From Paucilactobacillus nenjiangensis (GTDB taxonomy: Bacteria > Bacillota > Bacilli > Lactobacillales > Lactobacillaceae), in contig NZ_BJEB01000017.1 of NCBI RefSeq assembly GCF_005405445.1, positions 1-35,711 of the forward strand: a stretch of DNA of 35,711 bases, in the 5' to 3' direction. This document shows positions 9,201 through 19,285 of the stretch, piece by piece. Both the position numbers and the translations under genes were made by a program. A model generated the notes under the pieces. The model was not told where the DNA came from, ran no database searches, and saw nothing but the letters and a program-made list of their open reading frames with translations. Each line of letters begins with the position of its first letter. Within the stretch, counting starts at the first letter, position 1.

Positions 9201-10082
9201 TTATTCATCCTTCGTCCCATATGGATAAGAATATGCTCCAACTTGCAAATCTACCACCCCTGGTGTTGTCATTTGTGTGGCGATTCCAGGATAATAATCC
9301 ATCATTTTTGCCAACTTAGTATATTTAACCAAAACTTCGTTGCCATCTGACATATAAATTAACAGTCGATCTGGAGCTTTATTAGTTTGATCAAATTTCA
9401 CTTCGGAAATATTTTGTGAAATTGAAGTCGGGATTTTTTCCATTTGCAAAATTGTCGCTTTTAGTACGCTATCACTTTTAAAGCCACTATAAATTGGCAT
9501 ATCATAATCAGTTAATTGCTGATTAACTTTTTTTATTTCACCATTTGAAAGCGCTGCATAATAATGGTTTTGCTCATGAATTAAGCCAATAATCTTGTTT
9601 TCTTTAATTTGAATAGTGACATTTCGTGGTCCAACCACATTAATTTGAACGAATTTAAATTGTGGATTATTTTTCATTGCGTGTGTTTCTTCTTTGGCAA
9701 TATTAAACCAAACTTTAAAAATTAAATCGCCTTTTTTGACACCAATACTTTTTTCAATTTCGGCGGTACTCATTTGTTGATTACCATAGATTTTAATATC
9801 ATTAATTTTGCTGATTGGAGTGACTAAATATAGCATGAATAAAATGACAATTGAAAAAGTTCCAATTAAAATTCCTGCCCGAAATTTATTAGCATTAAAA
9901 CGCTGCTTTTTTAATTTAGGTAATTTTTTACTAATTGCTTGATTTTTTTGCGGCTCAGCTTTCTTTTTTCGGCGGATTAATTCTAACTCGTCCAAACGTT
10001 CTTTATAAGAATGCTGATCCGTTTTTGACCGACTATTATGATTAACTAAGTCAGAATCTTTTAAATCATCATCTTTTGCCAT
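9201..10082 (-). CDS. divIB: Cell division protein DivIB (FtsQ family)
   Basis: 293-residue bitopic septal protein that forms a complex with FtsL and the division PBP. The N-terminal cytoplasmic part (1-66) is highly charged. One transmembrane helix lies at about 68-88, followed by the POTRA domain (about 92-165, ISKINDIKIYGNQQMSTAEIEKSIG). The beta domain reaches the C-terminus. The ATG at 10082 is chosen because it is eight bases from GGGAGG; the ATG at 10091 is only three bases from it. It follows murG by 31 bp. Confidence 0.93.
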   Translation of the reverse strand: MAKDDDLKDSDLVNHNSRSKTDQHSYKERLDELELIRRKKKAEPQKNQAISKKLPKLKKQRFNANKFRAGILIGTFSIVILFMLYLVTPISKINDIKIYGNQQMSTAEIEKSIGVKKGDLIFKVWFNIAKEETHAMKNNPQFKFVQINVVGPRNVTIQIKENKIIGLIHEQNHYYAALSNGEIKKVNQQLTDYDMPIYSGFKSDSVLKATILQMEKIPTSISQNISEVKFDQTNKAPDRLLIYMSDGNEVLVKYTKLAKMMDYYPGIATQMTTPGVVDLQVGAYSYPYGTKDE

Positions 10083-10113
10083 TTCATTCACCTCCCAACT
10101 AACTTATAAATTA

Positions 10114-11211
10114 TTAATGCTTGGCTTCTGCTTTTCTCATTACCGCGATTAATCTATCAGATGCATCACAAATACCAATTTTTTTAGCAGCTACGCTCAT
10201 TGATTTTCGTTTCTCATCATCTTGTAACAGTGAATCTGCCGCCTTGACCAAGGAAGCTCCATTCAGATTTCCCTCAAGAATCATCTGTGCCGCATTACTA
10301 TCAACTAAAGCTTGTGCATTCTTAAATTGATGATTGGCCGTAACGTAAGGACTAGGAATTAATATTGATGGAATTCCCAATGCCGTAACTTCGGCGATAC
10401 TGGTTGCTCCAGCACGTCCTACAATGACATCCACTTTTGGCAACAGGTTTGGCATATTGTTAATATACGGTCTGATAAGAATGTTTTCCCCAACTTCAAC
10501 ACCCTTTAATTGCTCCATCACCGTATCATAACGTTTCCTACCGGTCGCAAAAACAACTTGGTAATCACGCTTATTAAATGTGGGAACTGCTTCGGTAACA
10601 CTTTTATTAATTTTTGGTGCACCTTGACTACCACCAAAAATCAACATCGTTGGGACGTCATCTTTCAGTCCTAGATCACTCCATGAAAAATCACTAACCC
10701 GATCAGCGACCTGCTGTGCACGCGGATTACCAGTCATTGTGACCTTTCCCTTAGGAAATTGATCGCGGGCTTCTTCAAAAGCAATGGCAATCTCATCGAC
10801 ATAATGACTCAAAAATTTATTCGTAATTCCAACCACACTATTTTGTTCATGAATAACTGTTGGAATATGTAACTTAGCGGCCGCATAAAGCACTGAGCCA
10901 CTAACATACCCACCGGTTCCAAGGACTACATCAGGTTTAAAGTCCCGGATAATTTTTTTTGCGTCCTTAATACTTTTCAAAAATAACGAAATTGTTTTAA
11001 AATTTTCGACAGATAGTGATCGTTTAAATCCTTGAATTTTAATTGTTTTTAATTGAATGCCTGCAGCGGGTACGATTTTATTTTCAAGTCCTCGTTCAGT
11101 CCCCACATACAGTACTGTCAAATCAGGATCGACCTGTTTTAATCGTTCAATTACTGACAGGGCCGGATAGATATGTCCACCGGTCCCACCACCAGAAACT
11201 AATAATCTCAT
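10114..11211 (-). CDS. murG: UDP-GlcNAc:lipid I GlcNAc transferase MurG
   Basis: Peripheral membrane glycosyltransferase that converts lipid I to lipid II on the cytoplasmic face. It is 365 residues with two Rossmann domains. The N-terminal glycine loop is [12 protein letters not shown] (7-18). The C-terminal donor-site motif reads [24 protein letters not shown]. The start ATG 11211 overlaps the murD stop by four bases (ATGA), indicating translational coupling, with AAGGAA as SD. Confidence 0.97.
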   Translation of the reverse strand: MRLLVSGGGTGGHIYPALSVIERLKQVDPDLTVLYVGTERGLENKIVPAAGIQLKTIKIQGFKRSLSVENFKTISLFLKSIKDAKKIIRDFKPDVVLGTGGYVSGSVLYAAAKLHIPTVIHEQNSVVGITNKFLSHYVDEIAIAFEEARDQFPKGKVTMTGNPRAQQVADRVSDFSWSDLGLKDDVPTMLIFGGSQGAPKINKSVTEAVPTFNKRDYQVVFATGRKRYDTVMEQLKGVEVGENILIRPYINNMPNLLPKVDVIVGRAGATSIAEVTALGIPSILIPSPYVTANHQFKNAQALVDSNAAQMILEGNLNGASLVKAADSLLQDDEKRKSMSVAAKKIGICDASDRLIAVMRKAEAKH

Positions 11212-12584
11212 GATTGTTCCTTCTTTCCAGTAAAGTTTTCCACCGCTTGGATAAACTTGTCACCACGAACCTCAAAATTGGGATACTGATCCCAACTGGC
11301 ATTAGCAGGAGAGAGTAAGATTACATCCCCTGGTGCACTGATTTTAAATGCCAAAGGTACAGCAGTTTCCGCTGTTTCACTGTATTCAATTTCTTGTAAG
11401 TTGGCTTGTGTAGCTGAATCTGCCAACTTTTTGGCCGTTTCTCCAAATAAAATAATTGCTTTAACATGTTTTTTTAGGCTTGGTTCAAGCTTTTCAAAAG
11501 TATACCCTCTATCAAGTCCACCAGCTAGTAATATCACTGGCTGCTTAAAGCCATTTAGGGCCATTTCTGTTGCTTCAATATCCGTTGCTTTAGAATCGTT
11601 ATAAACTTTGCGACCATTGTACTCCATCACAAATTGCATTCGGTGACGCACACCACCAAATGACTCTAAGACATGCTTAATGATTGCATCGGAAACTTGA
11701 CTAATTTTAGCGACGGCGATGGCCGCTAACGCATTTTCAATATTGTGATCACCCACGACATTGACATCGCTAGCAGCCATAATTTTATTTTCTTGCCAGT
11801 ACAAGTCTCCATCTAACTCATAGGCTCCACGCTTTGACTTAGCCAGCCGAGAAAATGGAATCACTTGCGCTTGACTACGTTGGCTTAATTGCTGCCATTC
11901 GTCATTATCCCAATTGATTACCAAATAATCATTCTTGGTTTGATTTTTAGTGATATTCATTTTGGCATTAACGTAATTTTCACGCGTTTTATGATAATCT
12001 AAGTGGTTTGAAAAAATATTAGTAATAACCGCAATATGAGGATGCAGGGTTGGCGTACCCATCAATTGAAAACTCGAAAGTTCAGCTACAATAGTGTCAG
12101 TTTCGGTAGCTTGTTGAACGATGCCACTCATTGGAATGCCAATATTTCCCGCCTTAAAAACATCAGCTTCATTACCGGCGTTGAGCATTTCATGAATCAT
12201 TGTTGTTGTCGTGGTTTTACCATTACTACCAGTCACACCGACTAAATTACCTTCAAAGACTAAACTAGCAATCTCTATCTCAGTGACAATCGGAGTATTT
12301 TTTGCCAAAAAAGCTGCCACTAACACATTGTCATAATTAATCCCTGGGTTTTTAACAACCAAAGAAAAATTTTCATCAACTAATGTCATCGGATGTGACC
12401 CTGTGATTACTCTAATGCCCAATGATTTTAATTCATCAACTTCTGTCATATCTTTAGGTGTACTAGCATCATTGACCGTCACTTGTGCACCTAATTTGAA
12501 GAGTAGTTTCGCGACGCCGACACCACTTTTTCCTAGTCCAATCACCAGAATATTTTTATTTTTGTAGTTGTCGACTTGTCGCAT
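11208..12584 (-). CDS. murD: UDP-MurNAc-L-alanine:D-glutamate ligase MurD
   Basis: Cytoplasmic Mur ligase that adds D-Glu to UDP-MurNAc-L-Ala using ATP. It is 458 residues. The N-terminal UDP-binding domain starts [12 protein letters not shown]. The ATP loop [10 protein letters not shown] lies at 116-125. Central-domain motifs include SSFQLMG and FSNHLDYH, and the C-terminal domain has YNDSKATD and LAGGLDRG, all typical of MurD. SD AAAGGAG precedes ATG 12584. It lies 17 bp after mraY and overlaps murG. Confidence 0.97.
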   Translation of the reverse strand: MRQVDNYKNKNILVIGLGKSGVGVAKLLFKLGAQVTVNDASTPKDMTEVDELKSLGIRVITGSHPMTLVDENFSLVVKNPGINYDNVLVAAFLAKNTPIVTEIEIASLVFEGNLVGVTGSNGKTTTTTMIHEMLNAGNEADVFKAGNIGIPMSGIVQQATETDTIVAELSSFQLMGTPTLHPHIAVITNIFSNHLDYHKTRENYVNAKMNITKNQTKNDYLVINWDNDEWQQLSQRSQAQVIPFSRLAKSKRGAYELDGDLYWQENKIMAASDVNVVGDHNIENALAAIAVAKISQVSDAIIKHVLESFGGVRHRMQFVMEYNGRKVYNDSKATDIEATEMALNGFKQPVILLAGGLDRGYTFEKLEPSLKKHVKAIILFGETAKKLADSATQANLQEIEYSETAETAVPLAFKISAPGDVILLSPANASWDQYPNFEVRGDKFIQAVENFTGKKEQS

Positions 12585-12601
12585 AATTTAAGACTCTCCT
12601 T

Positions 12602-13561
12602 TTATTTAGTAATGAAAAAAATAATTAATTGTAAAATTGAACCAATTAGTCCAACTGACCAAAATACATAATCAACCTTCACTTCACTCCACCCAATCAT
12701 TTCAAAATGATGGTGAATTGGGCTCATTTTAAAAATACGTTTACCAGTTAATTTGAATGAGGCAACTTGTAAGATGACACTGGCAGTTTCCGCGACATAG
12801 ACAATTCCAATTAGCAGCAACGAGAATTCTTGATGCAAAATCAAGGAAACTGATGCTAAAGCGCCACCTAATGCGAGGGATCCCATATCACCCATGAAAA
12901 TTTTAGCCGGTTTTTTGTTAAAGAAAAAGAAAGCAATCAGTGCTCCAACAATTGCTAAACAAAAAATTACGACTTCAAATTCATGCTGATACCAGCCCAT
13001 AATTACATACGTGATAAATGAAATTGTGGCTAATCCTGCAACTAGCCCATCTAAACCATCACTGAGATTAACTGCATTGGAGAATCCAACTAACCAGAAA
13101 ATAATAAATAAGGCATACAACCAGCCAAATTGCATTGTCCCAAATCCCATTTGGAAGCCCTCATGTTGATAAATTGCCGCAAAAATCATTGCCACAACTA
13201 TTTGAGCTAAGGCTTTTTGCCAAGCTTTAAAGCCTTCATTTTGATGGTTAAAAATTTTAATACTGTCATCCCACATACCGATTAGTCCAAATAACACAAA
13301 AGTTAGGATAATCGCCCACATTGTGTTCGTCAGTGTAGATTGAACTAAGGCCATAATTATGGCTGTGATTGTGCCAGTTACAACAAAAACTAATCCACCC
13401 ATGGTTGGAGTGCCAGCCTTGGCTGCGTGCCAGTTTGGCCCATCTTCTCTAATTTGTTGTCCTTCTTTTTTTGATCTGAAGTAACGAATCAAATAAGGCA
13501 TTGCCACATAGGTCAACCCACCTGCTATTAATACAGTGATAATATTGAATACTAAACTCAT
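12602..13561 (-). CDS. mraY: Phospho-MurNAc-pentapeptide transferase MraY
   Basis: Polytopic membrane enzyme that transfers phospho-MurNAc-pentapeptide to undecaprenyl phosphate, making lipid I. The 319 residues contain about ten hydrophobic segments. Family motifs visible are GTPTMGG near 50, the catalytic Asp-rich [12 protein letters not shown] around 163-174, [13 protein letters not shown], and MSPIHHHFE near 280. SD GGAGG precedes ATG 13561. It lies between the division PBP and murD. Confidence 0.97.
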   Translation of the reverse strand: MSLVFNIITVLIAGGLTYVAMPYLIRYFRSKKEGQQIREDGPNWHAAKAGTPTMGGLVFVVTGTITAIIMALVQSTLTNTMWAIILTFVLFGLIGMWDDSIKIFNHQNEGFKAWQKALAQIVVAMIFAAIYQHEGFQMGFGTMQFGWLYALFIIFWLVGFSNAVNLSDGLDGLVAGLATISFITYVIMGWYQHEFEVVIFCLAIVGALIAFFFFNKKPAKIFMGDMGSLALGGALASVSLILHQEFSLLLIGIVYVAETASVILQVASFKLTGKRIFKMSPIHHHFEMIGWSEVKVDYVFWSVGLIGSILQLIIFFITK

Positions 13562-13579
13562 AACTTATCCTCCAACGGA

Positions 13580-15724
13580 CTATTTCTTTTCAAATTTAAC
13601 GGTTAGTGTTTGACCAGTATTCACAGCCGTATTGGCTTGAATGCTTTGGCTTGTCAAATATCCACTACCGGATGTTTCAATTTTTAAATTAGCTAATTTT
13701 GCAAATGAGACAACGTCTTTTTTCGACCAGCCATTCATATCTGGCACAGTCGTGGTATCGCCACCAGTCATCAAAAAGATACGACTATTATTTAAGACTA
13801 AACTGCTAGAAACAGATTGTGCCTGTACCTTGTTACCATTTCCAATCACCACGTATTGTAGGCCAAGGCTTGATATTTTGGCTTGCGCTGTCGCCACGTT
13901 TTGTCCCTTGACACTCGGAACTTTGACACGGCCTTGCGTTGATTTCTCATGCTTTGCCTTGTCCGTATCCAATGCTTGTTTCATAACAGGATTAAAGACA
14001 CTGGCAATAAAAGTTTCGGCAGAACTTGACGTATTTTTGGGCTTTGTCAAGGTGATATACATAATATACTTAGGATTTTTCGCCGGCGCCATTCCTACAA
14101 ATGAATAGACGTAGGCGGTGCTTCCTGTTTCATACCCAGAAGCTGTCCCAATCTGCGCAGTACCTGTTTTACCAGCTACTCGATAGCCATCAATTTGGTA
14201 CACACTCCCTGTTCCTTTATCACCGTAAATAACATCTTGCATGTATTTTAGGACTGATTTGGCAGTGCTAGATTTAATTGGTGTTCCTACTACCTTTTTA
14301 GTACTTTTTTGAACCACTTTATTAGTATTGGGATCAACAATCTTTTTCACAAAATAAGGTTTCAACATTTTACCATTATTTGCGACCGCACTAAACCCTT
14401 GCAACATCTGCATCGCATTGACAGTGATACCTTGACCATAAGCAGTATTGGCTTGCTCTAAAGCGCCACTAAATGGTGCGCTCCCCTTGGCTTCATTTGT
14501 CATGCCAAGTACGTTAACTTTTTTCATAAAACCAAAGCGGTTGAGGTACTTCTTCCAGGTTTTAGCTCCCATTGTTTGTTCCAAATGAGCCATCGCCACG
14601 TTACTTGAACGCTCAAATCCTTCACGATAGGTAATAGATCCCCACCCTGAAGAATTCCAATCAGTGATTTGACCACCGCCCAAACTATAAGTCCCCGATT
14701 GATAATAAGCATTAGGATTGAAATTTCCTGAATCAATCGCCGCACTCATAGTAAAGACCTTCATCGTGGATCCAGGTTCGTAGGCATCCTCAATTAGTGT
14801 GTTCCTCCACATCGTCTTATCGTCAGTATTGTAACTAGGGCGCTGCGTAGCGGCCACAATTGCGCCTGTTTTAGCATTCATCAAAACTGCATTCAAACTG
14901 GTAGCTTTTGACGTGCTGGCTGTAGCATCCATCTTTCCTTCTAGCAATGTCTGTAGCTTATTATTAAGAGTGGTATAAATATCATCCCCATTTTTAGCTG
15001 ACTTTTTAGTGCCATCAATTTGATAACCAGATGTATCTTCTTTTGATTTTTTAACCCCATTAGTCCCGGTCAGTTCTTTATTAAAGATACTTTCCAAGCC
15101 TAATTGGCCAATTAATTTAGTTTGTCCGGTTTTAGCATTGGTCGTAGGCTGGGCAATCCCGATTAGTTGAGAAGCAAATGAGCCGTTCGCATATTCACGG
15201 GCGGGACTTTCGACGAAATTAATTCCGGTTAATTTTTTATTTTCAATATTGCGTTTGGTTTCAATGGAGATTCCTGCCCCAGCATTACCAAATTCAACTT
15301 GATATGTTTTGGAACTGGGCGACAGAATTTTAGTGACTTCTTTTTCTGACAAGCCCAAATATTTAGAAAGTACTTTGGCAGTTTTAGTTTTATTAGTAAC
15401 ATACAGTGGCTTCCCGCTGGTTGTTTTTTGTTTTTTATCTAGAACTGCATAGATTTTGTATGTACTGGTATTATCAGCAATTTTATTGTTTTGTGAATCA
15501 TAAATAGTACCCCGCTTAGCTTGAATGACGCTTTTTTGGGTATACAAAATATCAATTCGATTATTTAAACTAACACCGTGAGCTTTTTTCATAATTCCAA
15601 TATAACCAAAACGAACGATGAGTAATAAGAACAACGCCCCTACAAAGAAGAATAGCCATTGGCCGAATATCTTCCTGTTTTTTGCTGTCTTATGCCCCAT
15701 CGTTCGTTTTGCTTTTTTATTCAT
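13580..15724 (-). CDS. pbpB: Class B penicillin-binding protein with PASTA domains (division transpeptidase)
   Basis: Septal D,D-transpeptidase, 714 residues. A basic cytoplasmic tail is followed by one transmembrane helix at about 21-44. The dimerisation/pedestal domain lies at about 60-250. The transpeptidase domain has SxxK (S319-K322), SSN (373-375) and KTG (519-521). Two C-terminal PASTA domains lie at about 597-655 and 656-714, as in the PBP2B/PBP2x type of Firmicutes. The start codon overlaps the ftsL stop (TAATG), so the two are translationally coupled. It should act with FtsL and DivIB. Confidence 0.95.
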   Translation of the reverse strand: MNKKAKRTMGHKTAKNRKIFGQWLFFFVGALFLLLIVRFGYIGIMKKAHGVSLNNRIDILYTQKSVIQAKRGTIYDSQNNKIADNTSTYKIYAVLDKKQKTTSGKPLYVTNKTKTAKVLSKYLGLSEKEVTKILSPSSKTYQVEFGNAGAGISIETKRNIENKKLTGINFVESPAREYANGSFASQLIGIAQPTTNAKTGQTKLIGQLGLESIFNKELTGTNGVKKSKEDTSGYQIDGTKKSAKNGDDIYTTLNNKLQTLLEGKMDATASTSKATSLNAVLMNAKTGAIVAATQRPSYNTDDKTMWRNTLIEDAYEPGSTMKVFTMSAAIDSGNFNPNAYYQSGTYSLGGGQITDWNSSGWGSITYREGFERSSNVAMAHLEQTMGAKTWKKYLNRFGFMKKVNVLGMTNEAKGSAPFSGALEQANTAYGQGITVNAMQMLQGFSAVANNGKMLKPYFVKKIVDPNTNKVVQKSTKKVVGTPIKSSTAKSVLKYMQDVIYGDKGTGSVYQIDGYRVAGKTGTAQIGTASGYETGSTAYVYSFVGMAPAKNPKYIMYITLTKPKNTSSSAETFIASVFNPVMKQALDTDKAKHEKSTQGRVKVPSVKGQNVATAQAKISSLGLQYVVIGNGNKVQAQSVSSSLVLNNSRIFLMTGGDTTTVPDMNGWSKKDVVSFAKLANLKIETSGSGYLTSQSIQANTAVNTGQTLTVKFEKK

Positions 15725-16119
15725 TACTTATTGACGTTCCTTATATCAGAATTAATTGACAACCCACTCTTTTGAGCAACTTGCTGTAAATGTGTTGAAC
15801 CAGTTAGTTCATCAATAACCTGCTTATTACTGTCATTTTGACTATTAACTTTAGTAATTTGAGAGTTAACATTTTGAAGTTGATGTTGTGCACTTGTAAC
15901 TTGATTTTTCGTCGTTACAAGCGAAATTGCCATGAATAGAGTTATTATAACACACGAAACAGCAACGACTATTTCGAACTTAGAAACTGATATTTTTGAC
16001 GGTTCACTAACAGGTGCTGGTGCAACGGTTTGTCCCGGTTGTTTAACAGGTTCTGGGTTAGCTTGAAGAACTGTATTGTCGTAATAATCGTCTAATTGTT
16101 CTGCTGTATTCATTGCCAT
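15724..16119 (-). CDS. ftsL: Cell division protein FtsL
   Basis: 131-residue bitopic protein with a Pro/Ala-rich cytoplasmic tail (1-45), one transmembrane helix (about 49-70) and an extracytoplasmic coiled coil (about 72-110) rich in Gln/Asn/Ser. Identification rests on topology and position between rsmH and the division PBP, since FtsL sequence is poorly conserved. The ATG at 16119 is taken as start with AAGGA eleven bases upstream; the ATG at 16113 is a close alternative, while TTG 16128 is too near the SD. Confidence 0.9.
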   Translation of the reverse strand: MAMNTAEQLDDYYDNTVLQANPEPVKQPGQTVAPAPVSEPSKISVSKFEIVVAVSCVIITLFMAISLVTTKNQVTSAQHQLQNVNSQITKVNSQNDSNKQVIDELTGSTHLQQVAQKSGLSINSDIRNVNK

Positions 16120-16137
16120 GATTTCCAATATCCTTAT

Positions 16138-17088
16138 CTATTTTCGTATTTTTTCAATAACTCTCAATTTGGCACTATGTGCGCGTCGATTGTTATCTAA
16201 CTCCTCAGTTGTTGGTAAAATTGGTTTCTTATTAATTAATTTAAATTTGGGTTGCATTTCATCTGGAATGACTGGTAAACCTGCAGGTAAATCTGGAATT
16301 GTCACCTGTTCCCGAAACATACCTTTGACTAATCGATCTTCTAGAGATTGGAAGGTAATAACACTGATTCTTCCGTCAACCCTTAATAATTGCAATGCTT
16401 GTTCTAGTGAATCTTCTAATGCCCCAAGTTCATCATTCACTGCGATCCGAACTGCTTGAAAACTTTTCTTGGCTGGATGACCGCCATGTCGTCTTGCAGC
16501 AGCTGGAATTGATTCTTTAACTAAATCAGCTAACTCGAAAGTTGTTTCAATTGGTTGAATAGCTCGTTGTTTTTCAATTGAACGGGCTATTTGTTTCGCA
16601 AACTTCTCTTCACCATAGCGGCTCAAGATACGTACCAATTGATTAAATGGCCATTCATTCACAACTTCTTTAGCTGTTAATGATTGTCTTTGATCCATTC
16701 GCATATCGAGTTCGGCATCGTAGTTATAGCTGAATCCGCGTTGACCATCATCAAACTGTGGTGATGACACTCCCAAATCATAAACAATTCCATCGACTTC
16801 TGAAATTCCAAGGTCGTTTAACGCTTGGGTGATATTTCTAAAATTGGTGTTGATAAATGTTAATTTGCCTTCTTCGACATATTTCGCCAAATGTTCGCGG
16901 TTATAGTCAATTGCTGTTTGATCTTGATCAAATGAATACAGATGACCTGATTCATCAAGTTGTTCAACAATCTTACCACTATGACCTCCGCCACCAAGCG
17001 TTGCATCTACATAGATTCCATTCGGTTTAACGTGTAAGCCTTCCACTGCTTCATTTAAGAGCACTGTAATGTGATTAAATTCAGTCAT
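16138..17088 (-). CDS. rsmH: 16S rRNA (cytosine-1402-N4)-methyltransferase RsmH (MraW)
   Basis: SAM-dependent methyltransferase that modifies C1402 in the ribosomal P site. It is 316 residues, normal for the family. It opens with [13 protein letters not shown] and the SAM loop [11 protein letters not shown] (28-38). Other family motifs are [10 protein letters not shown] and the C-terminal [11 protein letters not shown]-like segment, here [15 protein letters not shown]. It lies 20 bp after mraZ and shares its transcript. GGGAG lies upstream of ATG 17088. Confidence 0.97.
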   Translation of the reverse strand: MTEFNHITVLLNEAVEGLHVKPNGIYVDATLGGGGHSGKIVEQLDESGHLYSFDQDQTAIDYNREHLAKYVEEGKLTFINTNFRNITQALNDLGISEVDGIVYDLGVSSPQFDDGQRGFSYNYDAELDMRMDQRQSLTAKEVVNEWPFNQLVRILSRYGEEKFAKQIARSIEKQRAIQPIETTFELADLVKESIPAAARRHGGHPAKKSFQAVRIAVNDELGALEDSLEQALQLLRVDGRISVITFQSLEDRLVKGMFREQVTIPDLPAGLPVIPDEMQPKFKLINKKPILPTTEELDNNRRAHSAKLRVIEKIRK

Positions 17089-17108
17089 TTCTGTCTTACA
17101 CTCCCTAA

Positions 17109-17537
17109 TTAAAGTCCAAAGTCTAGTTTTTCTGCAATTTCATCAAAGTTTTCTTCTGCACCTTCAGCAAAGTTGTTCCAACGGTCTTCACTCCAGATTT
17201 CAATTCTATCTGAAACTCCCACGATGACACATTTCTTTTCAAGTCCAGCATGTTCGCTGAGCGCTTGAGGTAGATTAACTCGTCCTTGCTTATCGAATTC
17301 ACATTCAGTTGCGGCTGAGTAGAAGAACCGGACAAACGCCCGAGCATCTTTTTTGTTAAGTGGTAGTTCCTTTAACTTCTGTTCAAGGACTTCCCATTCA
17401 CTCATTGGATAGCCAAAAAGACAACCATCCATTCCCCGAGTCACAACAAATTGCGCTCCCAATTGATCGCGAAACTTAGCAGGAATGATTAGTCGTCCTT
17501 TGGTATCAATACTATGTGAAAATTCTCCCATAAACAC
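17109..17537 (-). CDS. mraZ: Transcriptional regulator MraZ
   Basis: Ring-forming AbrB-fold DNA-binding protein that regulates its own dcw operon. It is 142 residues with two tandem SpoVT/AbrB-like repeats. The first contains [19 protein letters not shown] (10-28) and the second [20 protein letters not shown]; both hold the DxxGR core. The start is GTG at 17537, giving the family-typical MFMGEF; the ATG at 17531 would remove two residues. GTGG repeats in the promoter immediately upstream are its likely target. Confidence 0.95.
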   Translation of the reverse strand: MFMGEFSHSIDTKGRLIIPAKFRDQLGAQFVVTRGMDGCLFGYPMSEWEVLEQKLKELPLNKKDARAFVRFFYSAATECEFDKQGRVNLPQALSEHAGLEKKCVIVGVSDRIEIWSEDRWNNFAEGAEENFDEIAEKLDFGL

Positions 17538-17572
17538 GACTACTCACCCCCATTTCATCAACGCTTGGTTTT

Positions 17573-17602
17573 AGTCTACCACATCTCCCCACTTTCCACC
17601 AC
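17573..17602 (-). promoter_or_regulatory. mraZ promoter with candidate MraZ operator
   Basis: Read on the minus strand, GTGG occurs at 17599-17602, 17589-17592 and 17579-17582, exactly 10 bp apart; the central copy is AAAGTGG. This resembles the helically phased GTGG-type repeats bound by MraZ in other bacteria. The third copy overlaps an extended -10 element, TGG-TAGACT (TAGACT at 17573-17578), so bound MraZ would block RNA polymerase. No good -35 is seen at 17 bp; TTGAAA at 17608-17613 is too far away. Confidence 0.7.
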
Positions 17603-17624
17603 AAATTTTTCAAAAAAAGATAAT

Positions 17625-17665
17625 CAAAAAAATAGCAAGCTTTCTAAAGAGCAAAAGCCTGCTAT
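17625..17665 (-). terminator. Terminator after the DUF3397 gene
   Basis: A 12-bp stem (ATAGCAGGCTTT with AAAGCTTGCTAT, one G-T pair) is followed by seven T on the minus strand. It separates the DUF3397 gene from the mraZ promoter. The plus-strand orientation lacks a T run. Confidence 0.88.
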
Positions 17666-17684
17666 GACAGCATTTATATAATTA

Positions 17685-18050
17685 TTATAAAGTGGGAGAT
17701 AGTCCCATTAAACTAACGAATATCGACAAAATATACACAATAGTGGTGTAAACCACTGTAATCCGCCAAAATGAGAAGAAAAACTTTTTGAATAAGACCT
17801 CACGATTGTGAACAATTTCAATAAGTACTAGCGCAATTCCAATCGCCATCCAGCCAATCACCACATATGGGAACAAGCCCCACTTCAAATTCAATGCACC
17901 AAAATATAACATGAAAATTGGCCACAGGTCATAAAAGTTATACATTGCCCGTTTCTTTTTCTTCATTACTTTCTTGATTAAAATGACAATCAATGACACT
18001 ATTATGATAACTAATAGTTGCATGATAATTTTAAGAATTGCTGCATTCAT
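17685..18050 (-). CDS. DUF3397 family membrane protein
   Basis: 121-residue hydrophobic protein with about four membrane segments (near 5-25, 45-60, 62-80 and 92-115) and a Lys-rich loop KKVMKKKKRAMYN at about 26-38. It matches the pattern of the DUF3397 proteins commonly encoded just before mraZ in Lactobacillaceae; the function is unknown. The ATG at 18050 has only a weak SD (GTGGGA). It has its own promoter and terminator, so it is not part of the mraZ transcript except by read-through. Confidence 0.85.
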   Translation of the reverse strand: MNAAILKIIMQLLVIIIVSLIVILIKKVMKKKKRAMYNFYDLWPIFMLYFGALNLKWGLFPYVVIGWMAIGIALVLIEIVHNREVLFKKFFFSFWRITVVYTTIVYILSIFVSLMGLSPTL

Positions 18051-18087
18051 TTAACATTCCCACTATCTTTTAATTTCAATAACTATC

Positions 18088-18116
18088 ATTATAGAAAAAT
18101 GTTGCTCCTGATTCAA
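18088..18116 (-). promoter_or_regulatory. Promoter of the DUF3397 gene
   Basis: A near-consensus vegetative promoter on the minus strand: TTGAAT (18111-18116), 17-bp spacer, TATAAT (18088-18093), about 38 bp before the start codon. Confidence 0.8.
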
Positions 18117-18139
18117 TAGGAGTCGTCTGGAGGCATTCA

Positions 18140-19099
18140 ATGATTCAATACTTTACAACAGATTCTTCTGAATTGGTGACTATCGATGACCAAGCGGCCT
18201 TGACTGCTGATCATCGCTGGATAAATTTAGAAAGCCCCACCGAGGACGAAATTAATCAAATCGCTCAACTTTTTAAAGTAAGCAATTTCAGTCTATCCTC
18301 AGTGCTGCAAGACCAAGAAATTTCTCGGGTTAATTTTGGAAAAACACCCCAAGAAAACACATCGATTTTACTGCAATATCCTAAATATGAAACCAGTCCA
18401 CTTGGTTACTTGACGCACAGTACTTTTCCAATTATGTTCATTATTTCTGAAGGGTCCATTATTACTGTGTCTAACCACCCCGCCTCTTTCATTCAACATT
18501 TTGTGATAAATCAGTCAAGTCTTCAAGAAACAATTACTGATCATGAAAACTTTGCAGCACGTTTAATTTGGTTTATTACCAAGGATTTCGTGACTTCACT
18601 AGACAAAACTGCTGTTCAAATGGATTTACTCGAGCGTCAATTGACGTCTGCGACTGAAAACGAACAAATTTATCAAATTATGGCAATTCAAAAAACAATT
18701 ATTGATTTTAAATCATCTCTAGCACAAAACCAGAAAGTAATTGATCAAATTAAACAAAATGATAGCCTATTTAGTACCACGCCTTTGACAAAAACCATTT
18801 CTGCGGTTGCTTTAAAAAATGAACAAGCCATGACCATGGCCAAGACCCAAGGCGAAATATTGGAGCAATATAGTAATATGGTCTCATCAGTGGTCTCCAA
18901 TAATCTGAATGACGTCATGAAAGTTTTAACATCACTCACCTTAATCATGACCATTCCCACCATTATCGGGGGTATTTACGGCATGAATGTTGACCTTCCT
19001 GGAGCAAAATTAGTCTCAGCATTTACTCTGCTAATGCTGTTTACTATTGTCGTTTGCTTAATTACTTATTTAATTTTAAAGAAAAGAAAATATTTGTAA
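18140..19099 (+). CDS. corA: CorA-family divalent metal ion transporter
   Basis: 319-residue membrane transporter for Mg2+ or a related divalent ion. A long cytoplasmic N-terminal domain (1-about 255) with extended helices is followed by two transmembrane helices. The family signature YGMN is at 280-283, at the end of the first one (LTLIMTIPTIIGGIYGMN), with the second at about 292-312. A basic KKRK tail closes the protein. Cation specificity cannot be read from sequence; CorA-like channels for Co, Ni or Zn share this layout. TGGAGG lies upstream of ATG 18140. It is divergent from the DUF3397 gene. Confidence 0.92.
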   Translation: MIQYFTTDSSELVTIDDQAALTADHRWINLESPTEDEINQIAQLFKVSNFSLSSVLQDQEISRVNFGKTPQENTSILLQYPKYETSPLGYLTHSTFPIMFIISEGSIITVSNHPASFIQHFVINQSSLQETITDHENFAARLIWFITKDFVTSLDKTAVQMDLLERQLTSATENEQIYQIMAIQKTIIDFKSSLAQNQKVIDQIKQNDSLFSTTPLTKTISAVALKNEQAMTMAKTQGEILEQYSNMVSSVVSNNLNDVMKVLTSLTLIMTIPTIIGGIYGMNVDLPGAKLVSAFTLLMLFTIVVCLITYLILKKRKYL

Positions 19100-19100
19100 A

Positions 19101-19129
19101 TTGTAATTCCTCTGGTTTTTAGGTAGAAT
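19101..19129 (+). promoter_or_regulatory. Promoter of the DUF4044 peptide gene
   Basis: TTGTAA (19101-19106), a 17-bp spacer and TAGAAT (19124-19129) lie directly after the corA stop and 31 bp before the peptide gene, suggesting independent transcription. Confidence 0.65.
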
Positions 19130-19159
19130 GGATTTGATTGATATACGGAGGAATAATTA

Positions 19160-19285
19160 ATGGCAAAAGAAAAAAAGAAAAAATCAGTTTTTCAAAAGAT
19201 TACCACAATTTCAATTTGGCTCATGGTCATTTCAATGCTCGCTAGCACTTTGTTAGGCGTTGTCTCAGCAATGGGTTGGTATTAA
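19160..19285 (+). CDS. DUF4044 family small membrane protein (41 aa)
   Basis: A 41-codon gene with a strong SD (GGAGG, 19147-19151) eight bases before the ATG. The product starts MAKEKKKKSVFQKI, a Lys-rich cytoplasmic head, followed by one hydrophobic helix (about 15-37) ending GVVSAMGWY. Length and pattern match the DUF4044 micro-proteins annotated in lactobacilli. The function is unknown. A promoter precedes it and a perfect terminator follows two bases after its stop, so it is a complete transcription unit. Confidence 0.85.
   Translation: MAKEKKKKSVFQKITTISIWLMVISMLASTLLGVVSAMGWY

Noticed and set aside
13641-14108. 155-codon plus-strand frame opposite the division PBP
   Set aside because: Antisense shadow of the PASTA/transpeptidase coding region; no ribosome binding site and no recognisable domain.
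15724-16119. Possibility that this is not FtsL but a septum-formation initiator (DivIC)
   Set aside because: Position between rsmH and the division PBP and start/stop overlap with the PBP favour FtsL; DivIC genes are usually elsewhere.
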